Origin: Streptomyces antnestii
GTDB taxonomy: Bacteria > Actinomycetota > Actinomycetes > Streptomycetales > Streptomycetaceae
Reading direction: 5' to 3'
DNA: 64,000 bases
NCBI RefSeq assembly: GCF_004005495.1
Contig: NZ_RZYA01000010.1
Coordinates: forward strand, 124,001 to 188,000
Position 1 is the stretch's first letter, and the number at the start of each line of letters is the position of its first letter. This document shows, one piece after another, positions 1 to 7,383 of the stretch. The notes beneath the pieces are model-generated. The model saw only the letters and a program-made list of their open reading frames with translations. It was not told the origin of the DNA and searched no databases. The translations under genes were made by a program, and so were the position numbers.

Positions 1-397
1 ACTTGCCGGGGTCCTTGAAGACCACGACGTCGCCGCGGTGCGGCTTCGCGCCGAACCACGGAGTGAGCTTGTCGACGAGGACCCGGTCGCCGATCCGGAT
101 CGTCTGCTCCATGGAGCCCGACGGGATCACGAACGCCTGGACGAGGAACGTCTTCAGGACGAGTGCTATCAGCAGCGCCACGCCTATGAGGAGAGGGATC
201 TCCTTGATCGCGGAACGCTGTCGGCGCCGCTTGACCTTGCGTGCCAGTTTCCGCCGCTCCGCGCGGCCCGGCAGCGCGGGCTCGCCGGCGCGACGCGTCC
301 CGGTGGGCAGACGGGTGTCGCCACCTGCGCGACGCCTCCCGCCCGGCCGGCCCGTGTCGCCGCCCCCGCGGGAAGGAGCGCGTCCGCGGTTACCCAT
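1..397 (-). CDS. sipX: Type I signal peptidase, second tandem copy (3' end outside window)
   Basis: Membrane serine protease that removes signal peptides from secreted proteins on the outer face of the membrane. Only the first 132 codons are in the window. Visible: a long Arg/Gly-rich cytoplasmic N-terminus (residues 1-62), one membrane segment (about 66-88), and the family box PSGSM with catalytic Ser95, followed by the GDRVLVDK strand. The Lys of the catalytic dyad lies beyond the edge. The ATG start overlaps the stop codon of the upstream signal peptidase by 8 bp, which implies translational coupling. Streptomyces carry several sip genes downstream of rplS; the symbol is given by position (second copy after rplS) and is less certain than the family. 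Confidence 0.88.
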   Translation of the reverse strand, partial: MGNRGRAPSRGGGDTGRPGGRRRAGGDTRLPTGTRRAGEPALPGRAERRKLARKVKRRRQRSAIKEIPLLIGVALLIALVLKTFLVQAFVIPSGSMEQTIRIGDRVLVDKLTPWFGAKPHRGDVVVFKDPGK

Positions 398-1097
398 GGG
401 CACCGCCGGGTGCGGGCACGCGCGCGTAGACGTCGTCACGGGACAGGGAGCCCCAGTGGCCCGTCGGCCAGGCGATCCACCGGGCCTCGCCGATCACCGA
501 GCCCACGGGGATCATGCCGCCGCCGGGCGCGCCCAGGTAGTCGCGTGAGTCCCGGGAGTCGCCCCGGTGGTCGCCGAGCAGGAAGAGGGTGCCGTCGGGC
601 ACGACGAGGTCGAAGGGGACCGCCGAGGGGGCGTTCCCGGGGTACAGGATCGCGAGCTCGTCCACGGGTTCGCCGTTCACCGCGATCCTCCCCCTGCTGT
701 CGCAGCAGACCACATGGTCTCCCCCCACGCCCACGACCCGCTTGATGTAGTCGGCGTCGCCGAAGTAGCCGGTGCCGTCGAAGACCACGACGTCACCCCG
801 CTGCGGCTCGGCACCGAAACGGTACGCCACCTTGTTTACGAGAACGCGGTCCCCGGCCCTCAACGCGGGCTCCATGGAACCGCTGGGGATCTCGAACGGC
901 TGCATGACGAAGACGCTCACGACGAGCAGGAGAACGAGGCAGAGCAGCGCCGACAGGGTCAGGCGGCCGCCGGGCAGCAGGGACACCACGTCCGGCAGAA
1001 ACGCGGAACGCGACCGCTCCTCCTCCCCCTCGTGATCAGAGTGATCGGAGGGGTGGGAGGGGCGGTCGCGTTCCGTCGGCTGTGCTTGGGTGTCCAT
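390..1097 (-). CDS. sipW: Type I signal peptidase, first tandem copy
   Basis: Signal peptidase I of 235 aa. An acidic and His-rich cytoplasmic N-terminus (1-45) precedes a membrane anchor (about 46-66). The nucleophile Ser74 sits in PSGSMEP and the general base Lys119 in YIKRVVG, so the Ser/Lys dyad is complete. The C-terminal boxes GDHRGDSRDSRDY and IGEARW are present. It lies directly downstream of rplS with 45 bp between them, and its last 8 bp overlap the next signal peptidase gene. The symbol follows the known order rplS-sipW-sipX-sipY-sipZ in Streptomyces lividans and is positional. Confidence 0.92.
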   Translation of the reverse strand: MDTQAQPTERDRPSHPSDHSDHEGEEERSRSAFLPDVVSLLPGGRLTLSALLCLVLLLVVSVFVMQPFEIPSGSMEPALRAGDRVLVNKVAYRFGAEPQRGDVVVFDGTGYFGDADYIKRVVGVGGDHVVCCDSRGRIAVNGEPVDELAILYPGNAPSAVPFDLVVPDGTLFLLGDHRGDSRDSRDYLGAPGGGMIPVGSVIGEARWIAWPTGHWGSLSRDDVYARVPAPGGAHG

Positions 1098-1142
1098 CGA
1101 GGCCAGATGCTATCCGGCCCCGCTGTGACGCCGTGCGCGAGC

Positions 1143-1493
1143 TCAGTTGTCGCGCTTCTCCTTGATCTTCGCGGCCTTGCCGCGCAGCTCACGGAGGTAG
1201 TACAGCTTGGCGCGACGGACGTCACCGCGGCTGACGAGCTCGATCTTCTCGAAGATCGGGCTGTTCACCGGGAAGGTGCGCTCGACGCCGACGGAGAAGG
1301 AGACCTTGCGGACCGTGAAGGTCTCGCGGACACCGGCGCCCTGGCGGCGGATGACTACGCCCTTGAACTGCTGCACACGGGAGCGGTTGCCCTCGATGAC
1401 GCGGACGTGGACGTTGACGGTGTCACCCGGGCGGAAGGCCGGGATGTCGCTGCGCAGCGACGCGCTGTCGACGGAGTCGAGCAGGTGAGACAT
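1143..1493 (-). CDS. rplS: 50S ribosomal protein L19
   Basis: L19, 116 aa, sits at the 30S/50S interface of the ribosome. The sequence is typical over its full length: the N-terminal helix, FRPGDTVNVHVRV, the RRQGAGVRETFTVRK block and the basic C-terminal helix. The ATG start gives the usual length for the family. It is the last gene of the rpsP-khpA-rimM-trmD-rplS group, but 132 bp separate it from trmD, so it may have its own promoter as well. The signal peptidase genes follow. Confidence 0.97.
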   Translation of the reverse strand: MSHLLDSVDSASLRSDIPAFRPGDTVNVHVRVIEGNRSRVQQFKGVVIRRQGAGVRETFTVRKVSFSVGVERTFPVNSPIFEKIELVSRGDVRRAKLYYLRELRGKAAKIKEKRDN

Positions 1494-1625
1494 GATCGTC
1501 TGCTTTCTTCACCGATGCCACAGGTCATCGGCGGGATCTTCGAAATGAGGATTCGGTAGCTGATCGCGTCGGGCGGACGTCGTTCCCCCTGTGGCAGGGG
1601 CGCACGCTGGACGTACAGCAGCGGC

Positions 1626-2447
1626 CTATTCTTCCACGGCGTCGGGGTCTCGCCCAAATCGGCCGTCGGGACCCGGCCGCCAGCCCAGGATGGAGAGCAT
1701 CTCGCGGTCCTTCTTGTCGAAGGCCGAGGGATCGCAACGCTCCACGAGGTCGGGCCTGTTGCGGGTCGTGCGCCGCAGCGCCTCGTCCCTGCGCCAGCGC
1801 GCGATCTTGCCGTGGTGGCCGCTCAGGAGGACGTCCGGGATGCCCTGGCCGCGCCACTCGGGGGGCTTGGTGTACACGGGCCCTTCGAGGAGGTTGGCCA
1901 TGGCGCCGGGAGCGAACGAGTCGTCCCGGTGGGACTCCGCGTTGCCGAGGACGCCGGGCAGCAGCCGGGCGACGGCCTCCGTGATGACGAGTACGGCGGC
2001 CTCACCGCCGGCGAGCACGTAGTCGCCGATGGACACCTCGTAGACCGGCATACGGGTCGCGTACTCGTCGATGACGCGGCGGTCGATGCCCTCGTAGCGC
2101 GCGGGCGTGAAGACCAGCCAGGGGCGCTCGGAGAGCTCGACGGCGAGCTCCTGGGTGAAGGGGCGTCCGCTGGGCGTGGGGACGACGAGGGCGGGGCCGT
2201 GGGACCCGTTCTCGTAGCCGTCGGCGAGCACGTCGTCGAGGGCGTCACCCCAGGGCCCGGTCTTCATGACCATGCCGGGTCCGCCGCCGTAGGGGGTGTC
2301 GTCGACCGTGTTGTGCCGGTCGTACGTCCACTCCCTGAGGTCGTGCACCCGTACGTCGAGCTGCCCGCGCGCGCGTGCCTTGCCGACGAGAGAGACGTTC
2401 AGCGGGTCGAGGTACTCGGGGAAGATCGTGACGACATCGAGCCGCAT
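1626..2447 (-). CDS. trmD: tRNA (guanine-N1)-methyltransferase TrmD
   Basis: SPOUT-family enzyme that methylates G37 next to the anticodon, preventing +1 frameshifts. Length is 273 aa. The N-terminus MRLDVVTIFPEY, the trefoil-knot region with RYEGIDRRV and the SAM-binding loop SIGDYVLAGGE are all intact, as is the C-terminal LSGHHGKIARWRRDEAL segment. Its start shares one A with the stop codon of rimM (TGATG), so the two are translationally coupled. rplS follows after 132 bp. Confidence 0.97.
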   Translation of the reverse strand: MRLDVVTIFPEYLDPLNVSLVGKARARGQLDVRVHDLREWTYDRHNTVDDTPYGGGPGMVMKTGPWGDALDDVLADGYENGSHGPALVVPTPSGRPFTQELAVELSERPWLVFTPARYEGIDRRVIDEYATRMPVYEVSIGDYVLAGGEAAVLVITEAVARLLPGVLGNAESHRDDSFAPGAMANLLEGPVYTKPPEWRGQGIPDVLLSGHHGKIARWRRDEALRRTTRNRPDLVERCDPSAFDKKDREMLSILGWRPGPDGRFGRDPDAVEE

Positions 2448-3034
2448 CAGACGTCTCCCGCCTTGTCGTCGCCCGCCTTGCCGGCTTCCGCGGGGCCGTC
2501 GTCCCGGGTGGAGACGATCTCGGCGCGGTCGTCGATGAGGCCGGGCGGCGGGTCGATGATCGCCCGCTGCTCCTCCAGGTCGATCTCGGTGACGATCTCC
2601 TCGACGAAGGGGATCATCACCTCGCTGCCGTCGGGGCGCTCCACGATGAACAGGTCCTGCGAGGGCAGGTGCGAGATCTCGGTGATCCGGCCGACCTCGA
2701 CGCCGTCCACGGTGACCACGTCCAGGTCCATCAGCTGGTGGTCGTAGTACTCGTCCTCGTCCTCCGGCAGTTCCTCCGGGTCGACCTCGGCGATGAGGAG
2801 GGTGTTGCGCAGCGCCTCGGCGCCCGTACGGTCGCGTACGCCCTCGAAACGCAGCAGGAGGCGGCCGCTGTGCACGCGGCCGGTCTCGATCGTCAGCGGC
2901 CCGACGGAGGCGGGGTCGGTGGCGAGCACGGCACCGGGGCCGAGCCGCAGCTCGGGCTCGTCGGTGCGTACCTCGACGGTGACCTCGCCCTTGATGCCGT
3001 GGGCGCGGCCGATGCGCGCGACTACCAGCTGCAC
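2447..3034 (-). CDS. rimM: Ribosome maturation factor RimM
   Basis: 16S rRNA-processing factor, 195 aa, that binds S19 and helps mature the head of the 30S subunit. The N-terminal barrel (VVARIGRAHGIKGEVTV) and the C-terminal PRC-barrel (YYDHQLMDLDVVTVDG, LPSQDLFIVERPDG, IPFVEEIV) are recognisable. The C-terminal tail (about 170-195) is acidic and probably disordered, with many Asp, Glu and Ala. The start is GTG, preceded by an AGGAGAG ribosome binding site. It lies between khpA and trmD. Confidence 0.95.
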   Translation of the reverse strand: MQLVVARIGRAHGIKGEVTVEVRTDEPELRLGPGAVLATDPASVGPLTIETGRVHSGRLLLRFEGVRDRTGAEALRNTLLIAEVDPEELPEDEDEYYDHQLMDLDVVTVDGVEVGRITEISHLPSQDLFIVERPDGSEVMIPFVEEIVTEIDLEEQRAIIDPPPGLIDDRAEIVSTRDDGPAEAGKAGDDKAGDV

Positions 3035-3135
3035 GTGAACAACTCTCCTGTCATACGGCCACGGGCCGGGGACGGCCCTGAGGCCCTCCCCGGCCCGAGC
3101 CGGTGCTTCATGTGTCGCCGAACCGTTGGTCCGGC

Positions 3136-3375
3136 TCAGCGAACCTGGTCCACGTCGACGAGGTCGACGCGGACACCGCGGCCGCCGATGGCGCCCACGA
3201 CGGTACGCAGGGCGCGCGCGGTGCGGCCGTTACGGCCGATCACCTTGCCGAGGTCGTCGGGGTGGACCCGGACCTCGAGTACGCGTCCACGGCGCAGGTT
3301 GCGCGAGGCGACCTGCACATCGTCGGGGTTGTCGACGATGCCCTTCACGAGGTGCTCAAGAGCCTCCTCGAGCAT
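3136..3375 (-). CDS. khpA: KH-domain RNA-binding protein (KhpA family)
   Basis: Small RNA-binding protein of 79 aa made of a single KH domain. The signature GKVIGRNGR is at about residues 43-51, followed by an Arg/Thr-rich helix and the GGRGVRVDLVDV strand. In other bacteria this family (formerly YlqC) acts as an RNA chaperone with KhpB and affects cell size. The start codon lies two bases upstream of the rpsP stop region, so the two genes are almost contiguous (2-bp gap). Location between rpsP and rimM is conserved across actinobacteria and firmicutes. Confidence 0.92.
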   Translation of the reverse strand: MLEEALEHLVKGIVDNPDDVQVASRNLRRGRVLEVRVHPDDLGKVIGRNGRTARALRTVVGAIGGRGVRVDLVDVDQVR

Positions 3376-3377
3376 GC

Positions 3378-3818
3378 TCAGGCCTCGGTGGACTCGGTGG
3401 ACTCGGCCGCCGGGGCCTCGTCCGCCTTCTTGTCAGCCTTCTTGGCCTTCGGGGTGATGGCCTCGCCCTTGGCGTCGTCGCCCTCGAGACCCTTGGTGAA
3501 GGCCTCGAACGCGGCGCGCTTGTCCTTGGGCTCCGCGACGAGCAGCGGCGCCGGGGCCGGAAGGCCCTTGTGCTTCTGCCAGTCACCGGTGAGCTTCAGG
3601 ATGGCCATGACCGGCTCGGTCGGCTGGGCGCCGACGGAGAGCCAGTACTGGGCACGCTCGGAGTTGACCTCGATGCGCGAGGGGTTCTGCACCGGGTGGT
3701 ACAGGCCGATCTCCTCGATGGCCCGGCCGTCACGGCGGGTACGGGAGTCGGCGACGACGATGCGGTAGTGAGGCGAACGGATCTTGCCCAGACGCTTCAG
3801 CTTGATCTTGACTGCCAC
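3378..3818 (-). CDS. rpsP: 30S ribosomal protein S16
   Basis: S16, 146 aa, a 30S assembly protein. The conserved N-terminus AVKIKLKRLGKIRSPHYRI, the block SRTRRDGRAIEEIGLYHP and the sequence SERAQYWLSVGAQPTEPV are present. The start chosen is GTG at 3818, because homologues begin right there. A longer reading frame begins at an unsupported TTG. The last 50 or so residues form a Lys/Ala/Glu-rich tail, which is common in actinobacterial S16 and absent from E. coli S16. First gene of the ribosome-maturation operon; the 211-bp gap upstream should hold the promoter. Confidence 0.96.
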   Translation of the reverse strand: MAVKIKLKRLGKIRSPHYRIVVADSRTRRDGRAIEEIGLYHPVQNPSRIEVNSERAQYWLSVGAQPTEPVMAILKLTGDWQKHKGLPAPAPLLVAEPKDKRAAFEAFTKGLEGDDAKGEAITPKAKKADKKADEAPAAESTESTEA

Positions 3819-4029
3819 TGGAGTGGTGTCTCCTGGTCTTGACGTGGTTGGGCACAACGGGATGCCACGTGGGGTTGCGGTACTCGGAGTGCCCGATGGA
3901 CGCGTCAGCCGGAGGCGAGAGGGTTCCTGTGCGGCTGTCGAGTACAGCTGTTCATTGTGCCATACGTCGCCGGTGCGGCCGAACGGGGTCCGGCCACCTC
4001 ACCGCAGGTCCCACCCCCACTCGGGGACC

Positions 4030-4626
4030 TCACCCGACGCCGGCGCCGACGGCTTCCGGGATGCGGAACGGCTTGCCGCAGCCGCCGCAGACGATGGGTG
4101 CCTGGGCGAGCACCGAGGGCACCACGCGCACATTGCGCCCGCAGTCGCAGACCGCCTTGACGCGGACGCCGCCCCCGGAGGAGCCGTGCCGCGCGGCCGG
4201 GCCGCGGAAGCTGCGCTTGGTGTCCGCGGCCGTGGCCGCGGTGTGCGCCTTGAGGGCGCCCTTGAGCCGCTCGATCGTCTGCCGGTAACGCTGCTTCGCC
4301 TCGGGGTTGAGCGTGACCAGTGAGAAGCCGCTGCTCGGATGCGGCTCCTCGGGGTGGTCGAGGCCCAGCTCCTCGGCGATGGCGAGGAATCTGCGGTTGT
4401 GGTACCGGCCGGCGCGGGAGGTGTCGCGTACACCTCGCGCGGCGGCGATGCCATGGACTGCCTCATGGAGGAGTCGCTCGAAGGAGAGCTCGTGTCCGCA
4501 GGCGGACGACGACTCCCCGATCAGGGATTCGGGCGCGGCTAGATCTGGCAGCTCGGGGTGGTGCCGCTGAATGTCGGCCCACGCCTGTGCCAGCTCTGCG
4601 GCGAGAACAGGTGGTGTCGTGCTCAC
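4030..4626 (-). CDS. SprT-like zinc metalloprotein
   Basis: 198-aa protein resembling the SprT/Spartan-like family. The HExxH zinc site appears as HEAVH (about residues 53-57) and a downstream segment YHNRRFLAIAEELGL follows, as in SprT-like domains. A C-terminal zinc-ribbon-like region carries four Cys in two pairs (CDC and CGGC, about residues 160-183). SprT-like proteins are thought to be metallopeptidases, and the eukaryotic relative Spartan cleaves DNA-protein crosslinks; the bacterial substrate is unknown. The GTG start lacks a strong ribosome binding site, so the N-terminus is less certain. It is transcribed toward rpsP but 211 bp away. Confidence 0.8.
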   Translation of the reverse strand: MSTTPPVLAAELAQAWADIQRHHPELPDLAAPESLIGESSSACGHELSFERLLHEAVHGIAAARGVRDTSRAGRYHNRRFLAIAEELGLDHPEEPHPSSGFSLVTLNPEAKQRYRQTIERLKGALKAHTAATAADTKRSFRGPAARHGSSGGGVRVKAVCDCGRNVRVVPSVLAQAPIVCGGCGKPFRIPEAVGAGVG

Positions 4627-4819
4627 GTCGTGACAACGAGCCGGGATGCCTCTGTGTTCCTATTCCGGGCCATCCCAAATAATTTGCACGTACCCGTCAG
4701 TTGCCGCTCATGCGTCCGGACGAGGGCGGGTGCGCTGATCTGCGGAGAAGCCTCACAGCTCACACCAAGGTGGTACGTAGGCGTACGTACGCCCCGGAGG
4801 GGAGCCGCCGTGCGGTGGC

Positions 4820-6235
4820 TCAGTACGCGCGTGCCACGACCGCGACGTTACCCGGCGCGTCGTCCGCGTCCGGCACCGCCCCGTCCTCGGTGACCAGACA
4901 CCGTACGGAGACGGAGTGCTCGGCGAGTGCGGCCTCGCCCGCCTCGCCGAGGGTGGCCCACGGGATGCGCGCCCAGCCTCCGGCGGTGGCGGCCTCCACG
5001 GCCTCGTCGACCGTGGTCACCTCCGCCGTGCGGGACTCGCGGCGCTCGCGGGCCTGCTTCAGGAGCAGTGCCTGGTCCTCCTCCAGGACGGTGGGCAGCA
5101 GTGCGGCGAGCCTGTCGACGGCGATCGCCTCCTTGCCCCCAGGAATGCGCCGGGCCAGCATCGCGGTGCCGTTCGCCAGGTCGCGCGGGCCGATCTCGAC
5201 GCGTACGGGCACTCCCTTGAGTTCCCAGTCGACGGCGCGGCGGCCGAACGGGGTGTCCGTGCGGTCGTCGACGTGGACGCGGATTCCGGCCGCCCTCAGC
5301 GCGTCGCCGATCTCATGGACCTTGGCCAGCACCGCGTCGTCCCCCTTGATGGCGAGCACCACGACCTGGGTGGGTGCCAGCCGGGGCGGGATCCTCAGGC
5401 CGTTGTCGTCGCCGTGCATCATCACGAGGGCGCCGATCATGCGGGTGGTCGAGCCCCAGGAGGTCTGCCAGACCAGTTCCTGCTTGCCCTCCTTGGACAG
5501 GTACTGGGTGTGGAAGGCCCTGGCGAAGTTCTGGCCGAGCTCGTGGCTGGTGCCCATCTGGAGGGCCTTGCCGTCGGCCATCATGCCTTCGAGCGTGAGG
5601 GTGTTGATCGCGCCGGCGAAGCGCTCATGGGCGGTCTTGCGGCCGAGGACGAGGTCCATGGCGAGGACGTTCTCCATGAAGTCCGCGTACACGTGCCGGT
5701 GGACGCGGGCCGCGAAGTCGCGGGCCTCCTCGTACGTGGCGTGCGCGGTGTGCCCCTCCTGCCAGAGGAACTCCGTGGTGCGCAGGAAGAGGCGGGGGCG
5801 CAGCTCCCAGCGCACGACGTTCGCCCACTGGTTGATGAGGAGGGGCAGGTCGCGGTAGCTCTGCACCCACTTGGCGAAGTACTCGTTGACGATCATCTCG
5901 GAGGTGGGGCGGACGACGGCGGGCTCCTCCAGCTCCTTGCCGCCGCCGTGCGTGACCACGGCGAGCTCGGGGGCGAACCCCTCGATGTGCTCGGCCTCCT
6001 TGTGGAGGTGGGACTGCGGGATCAGGAGCGGGAAGTACGCGTTCTGGGTGCCCGTCTCCTTGATCCGGGCGTCCATGTCCTGCTGCATCCGCTCCCACAG
6101 GCCGTAGCCGTACGGTCGGATGACCATGGTGCCGCGCACCGGACCGTTCTCGGCCAGTTCGGCCTTGCTGACGATGTCCTGGTACCAGCGCGGGAAGTCC
6201 TCCGCCTGAGGCGTGAGAACGGGTGTCTTGGCCAT
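4820..6235 (-). CDS. proS: Prolyl-tRNA synthetase, short archaeal/eukaryal type
   Basis: Class II aminoacyl-tRNA synthetase, 471 aa, that charges tRNA-Pro. It lacks the large INS editing domain that bacterial-type ProRS carries between motifs 2 and 3. The opening (EDFPRWYQDIVSKAELAE) and RGTMVIRPYGYGLWE are diagnostic of the archaeal/eukaryal class. Motif 2 (VVRWELRPRLFLRTTEFLWQEGHTAH region), motif 3 and an anticodon-binding domain (APTQVVVLAIKG onward) are present, and the protein ends in a Tyr as this class does. ATG at 6235 was chosen because homologues begin MAKTP; a second in-frame ATG lies 3 codons upstream. No obvious Shine-Dalgarno is seen. It may be the only ProRS or a second copy. 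Confidence 0.93.
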   Translation of the reverse strand: MAKTPVLTPQAEDFPRWYQDIVSKAELAENGPVRGTMVIRPYGYGLWERMQQDMDARIKETGTQNAYFPLLIPQSHLHKEAEHIEGFAPELAVVTHGGGKELEEPAVVRPTSEMIVNEYFAKWVQSYRDLPLLINQWANVVRWELRPRLFLRTTEFLWQEGHTAHATYEEARDFAARVHRHVYADFMENVLAMDLVLGRKTAHERFAGAINTLTLEGMMADGKALQMGTSHELGQNFARAFHTQYLSKEGKQELVWQTSWGSTTRMIGALVMMHGDDNGLRIPPRLAPTQVVVLAIKGDDAVLAKVHEIGDALRAAGIRVHVDDRTDTPFGRRAVDWELKGVPVRVEIGPRDLANGTAMLARRIPGGKEAIAVDRLAALLPTVLEEDQALLLKQARERRESRTAEVTTVDEAVEAATAGGWARIPWATLGEAGEAALAEHSVSVRCLVTEDGAVPDADDAPGNVAVVARAY

Positions 6236-6468
6236 GGCGCGCATGCTACGGCGCGGTTACGCCCGATCAGCAATCATTTTTCCCCCGGACAGCCGCCCGA
6301 CGTGGGCCCGCGCGCGGCATCCGCACGCCCTGCCGAACACCCCCTAGACGCGGCGGCGGATGGGGAGTTCTCTGGCATACGGGGGAACGGGGAGCGCACG
6401 TGTACGGGGGCGGACGAACCGCAGGAACACGCCACGGCAGTAACTCTCGGCGGATTGGGGCGCTTTCG

Positions 6469-7371
6469 ATGACACCTACGCTCGTGCGACGGCACCGCTC
6501 CCACGCGGGGCGCGTGCCCTCCGTGGACCGGTGTGCACGCGCGCGTGACTGGGCGGAGATTCAGGAACGGATGCTGGTCCCGCTCTACGAAGCGGTCTAC
6601 GAACGACTGGAGGTCGGCGGCGCGGCCGGCACCCGGCTCCTCGGCCTCGGCTGCGGCTCGGGGCTCGCCCTCCTGATGGCGGCGGCGCGGGGCGCGGCGG
6701 TCACCGGTGTCGAGGCGGCCGCGCCCGAGCGGCTCGCGCTCGCCAGAGAGCGTCTCCAGGGCGAATCCCTCCAGAGCGAGTCCCTCCAGGGCGACCGGGC
6801 CGATGCGTGGGGCACGCGCGCGCGTGGAGGCGCGCGACTGGTCGAAGGGGACCCTGCGGACGCGGTGGGTCCGGGCGATCCGCCGTTCGACCTGATCACC
6901 GCGTTCCAGCCGGTCGGCGGCACGGCGGGTGACTCCGAAGGGCTCTGCGCGCTCCTGGAGTCGGCCGCGCCGCTGGCCGAGCGGGGCGCTCCCGTGGTGC
7001 TCGCCGGGTGGGGGCCGCCGGAGCGGTGTGCGACGTCGTCGGTCCTGCGGGTCGCGACGAAGCTCGCGGATCCGCTGCGCGGCGCGGGGAGTTGGCGGCC
7101 GGCGCTGCGCGACGACCTGGAGGAGATCACGCACCGGGCCGGTCTGAGGCCGGACGGTTCGGGCCGGGTCGCCTGTCCGTTCGGGTACGCGGACATGGAC
7201 AGCGCGGTGCGGGGGCTGCTGTCGACGGGCCTGTTCGACGCGGCGATCGGCGCCACGGACCCGGCCCAGGTCGAGAAGGAGATGACGGAGGCACTGCATC
7301 CGCATCAGCGGCGGGACGGGACGGTGTGGATGCCGAACGTGTTCCGCTACGTGATCGCGCGCACCACGTGA
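6469..7371 (+). CDS. SAM-dependent methyltransferase, class I fold
   Basis: 300-aa protein with a Rossmann methyltransferase core. The glycine-rich SAM-binding motif LLGLGCGSGLALLMAA is near residues 52-67, and the acidic residue closing strand 2 appears in GVEAA. The region after it is unusual: LQGESLQSESLQGD is a short three-fold repeat (about residues 96-109), from repeats of a 15-base unit in the DNA. Late motifs (FDLITAFQPVG and VVLAGWGPPE) fit the fold. ATG at 6469 was preferred because the Arg/His-rich start fits homologues; the frame stays open upstream. The substrate is unknown. Convergent with ftsH, 12 bp apart. Confidence 0.75.
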   Translation: MTPTLVRRHRSHAGRVPSVDRCARARDWAEIQERMLVPLYEAVYERLEVGGAAGTRLLGLGCGSGLALLMAAARGAAVTGVEAAAPERLALARERLQGESLQSESLQGDRADAWGTRARGGARLVEGDPADAVGPGDPPFDLITAFQPVGGTAGDSEGLCALLESAAPLAERGAPVVLAGWGPPERCATSSVLRVATKLADPLRGAGSWRPALRDDLEEITHRAGLRPDGSGRVACPFGYADMDSAVRGLLSTGLFDAAIGATDPAQVEKEMTEALHPHQRRDGTVWMPNVFRYVIARTT

Positions 7372-7383
7372 CAGCGACGCCGG

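Noticed and set aside
1494..1625. Separate regulatory RNA between trmD and rplS
   Set aside because: The 132-bp gap has no hairpin or covariation that I can support; simply a promoter or spacer.
4916..6472. 518-codon plus-strand frame over proS
   Set aside because: Antisense shadow of proS; no start site or motif.
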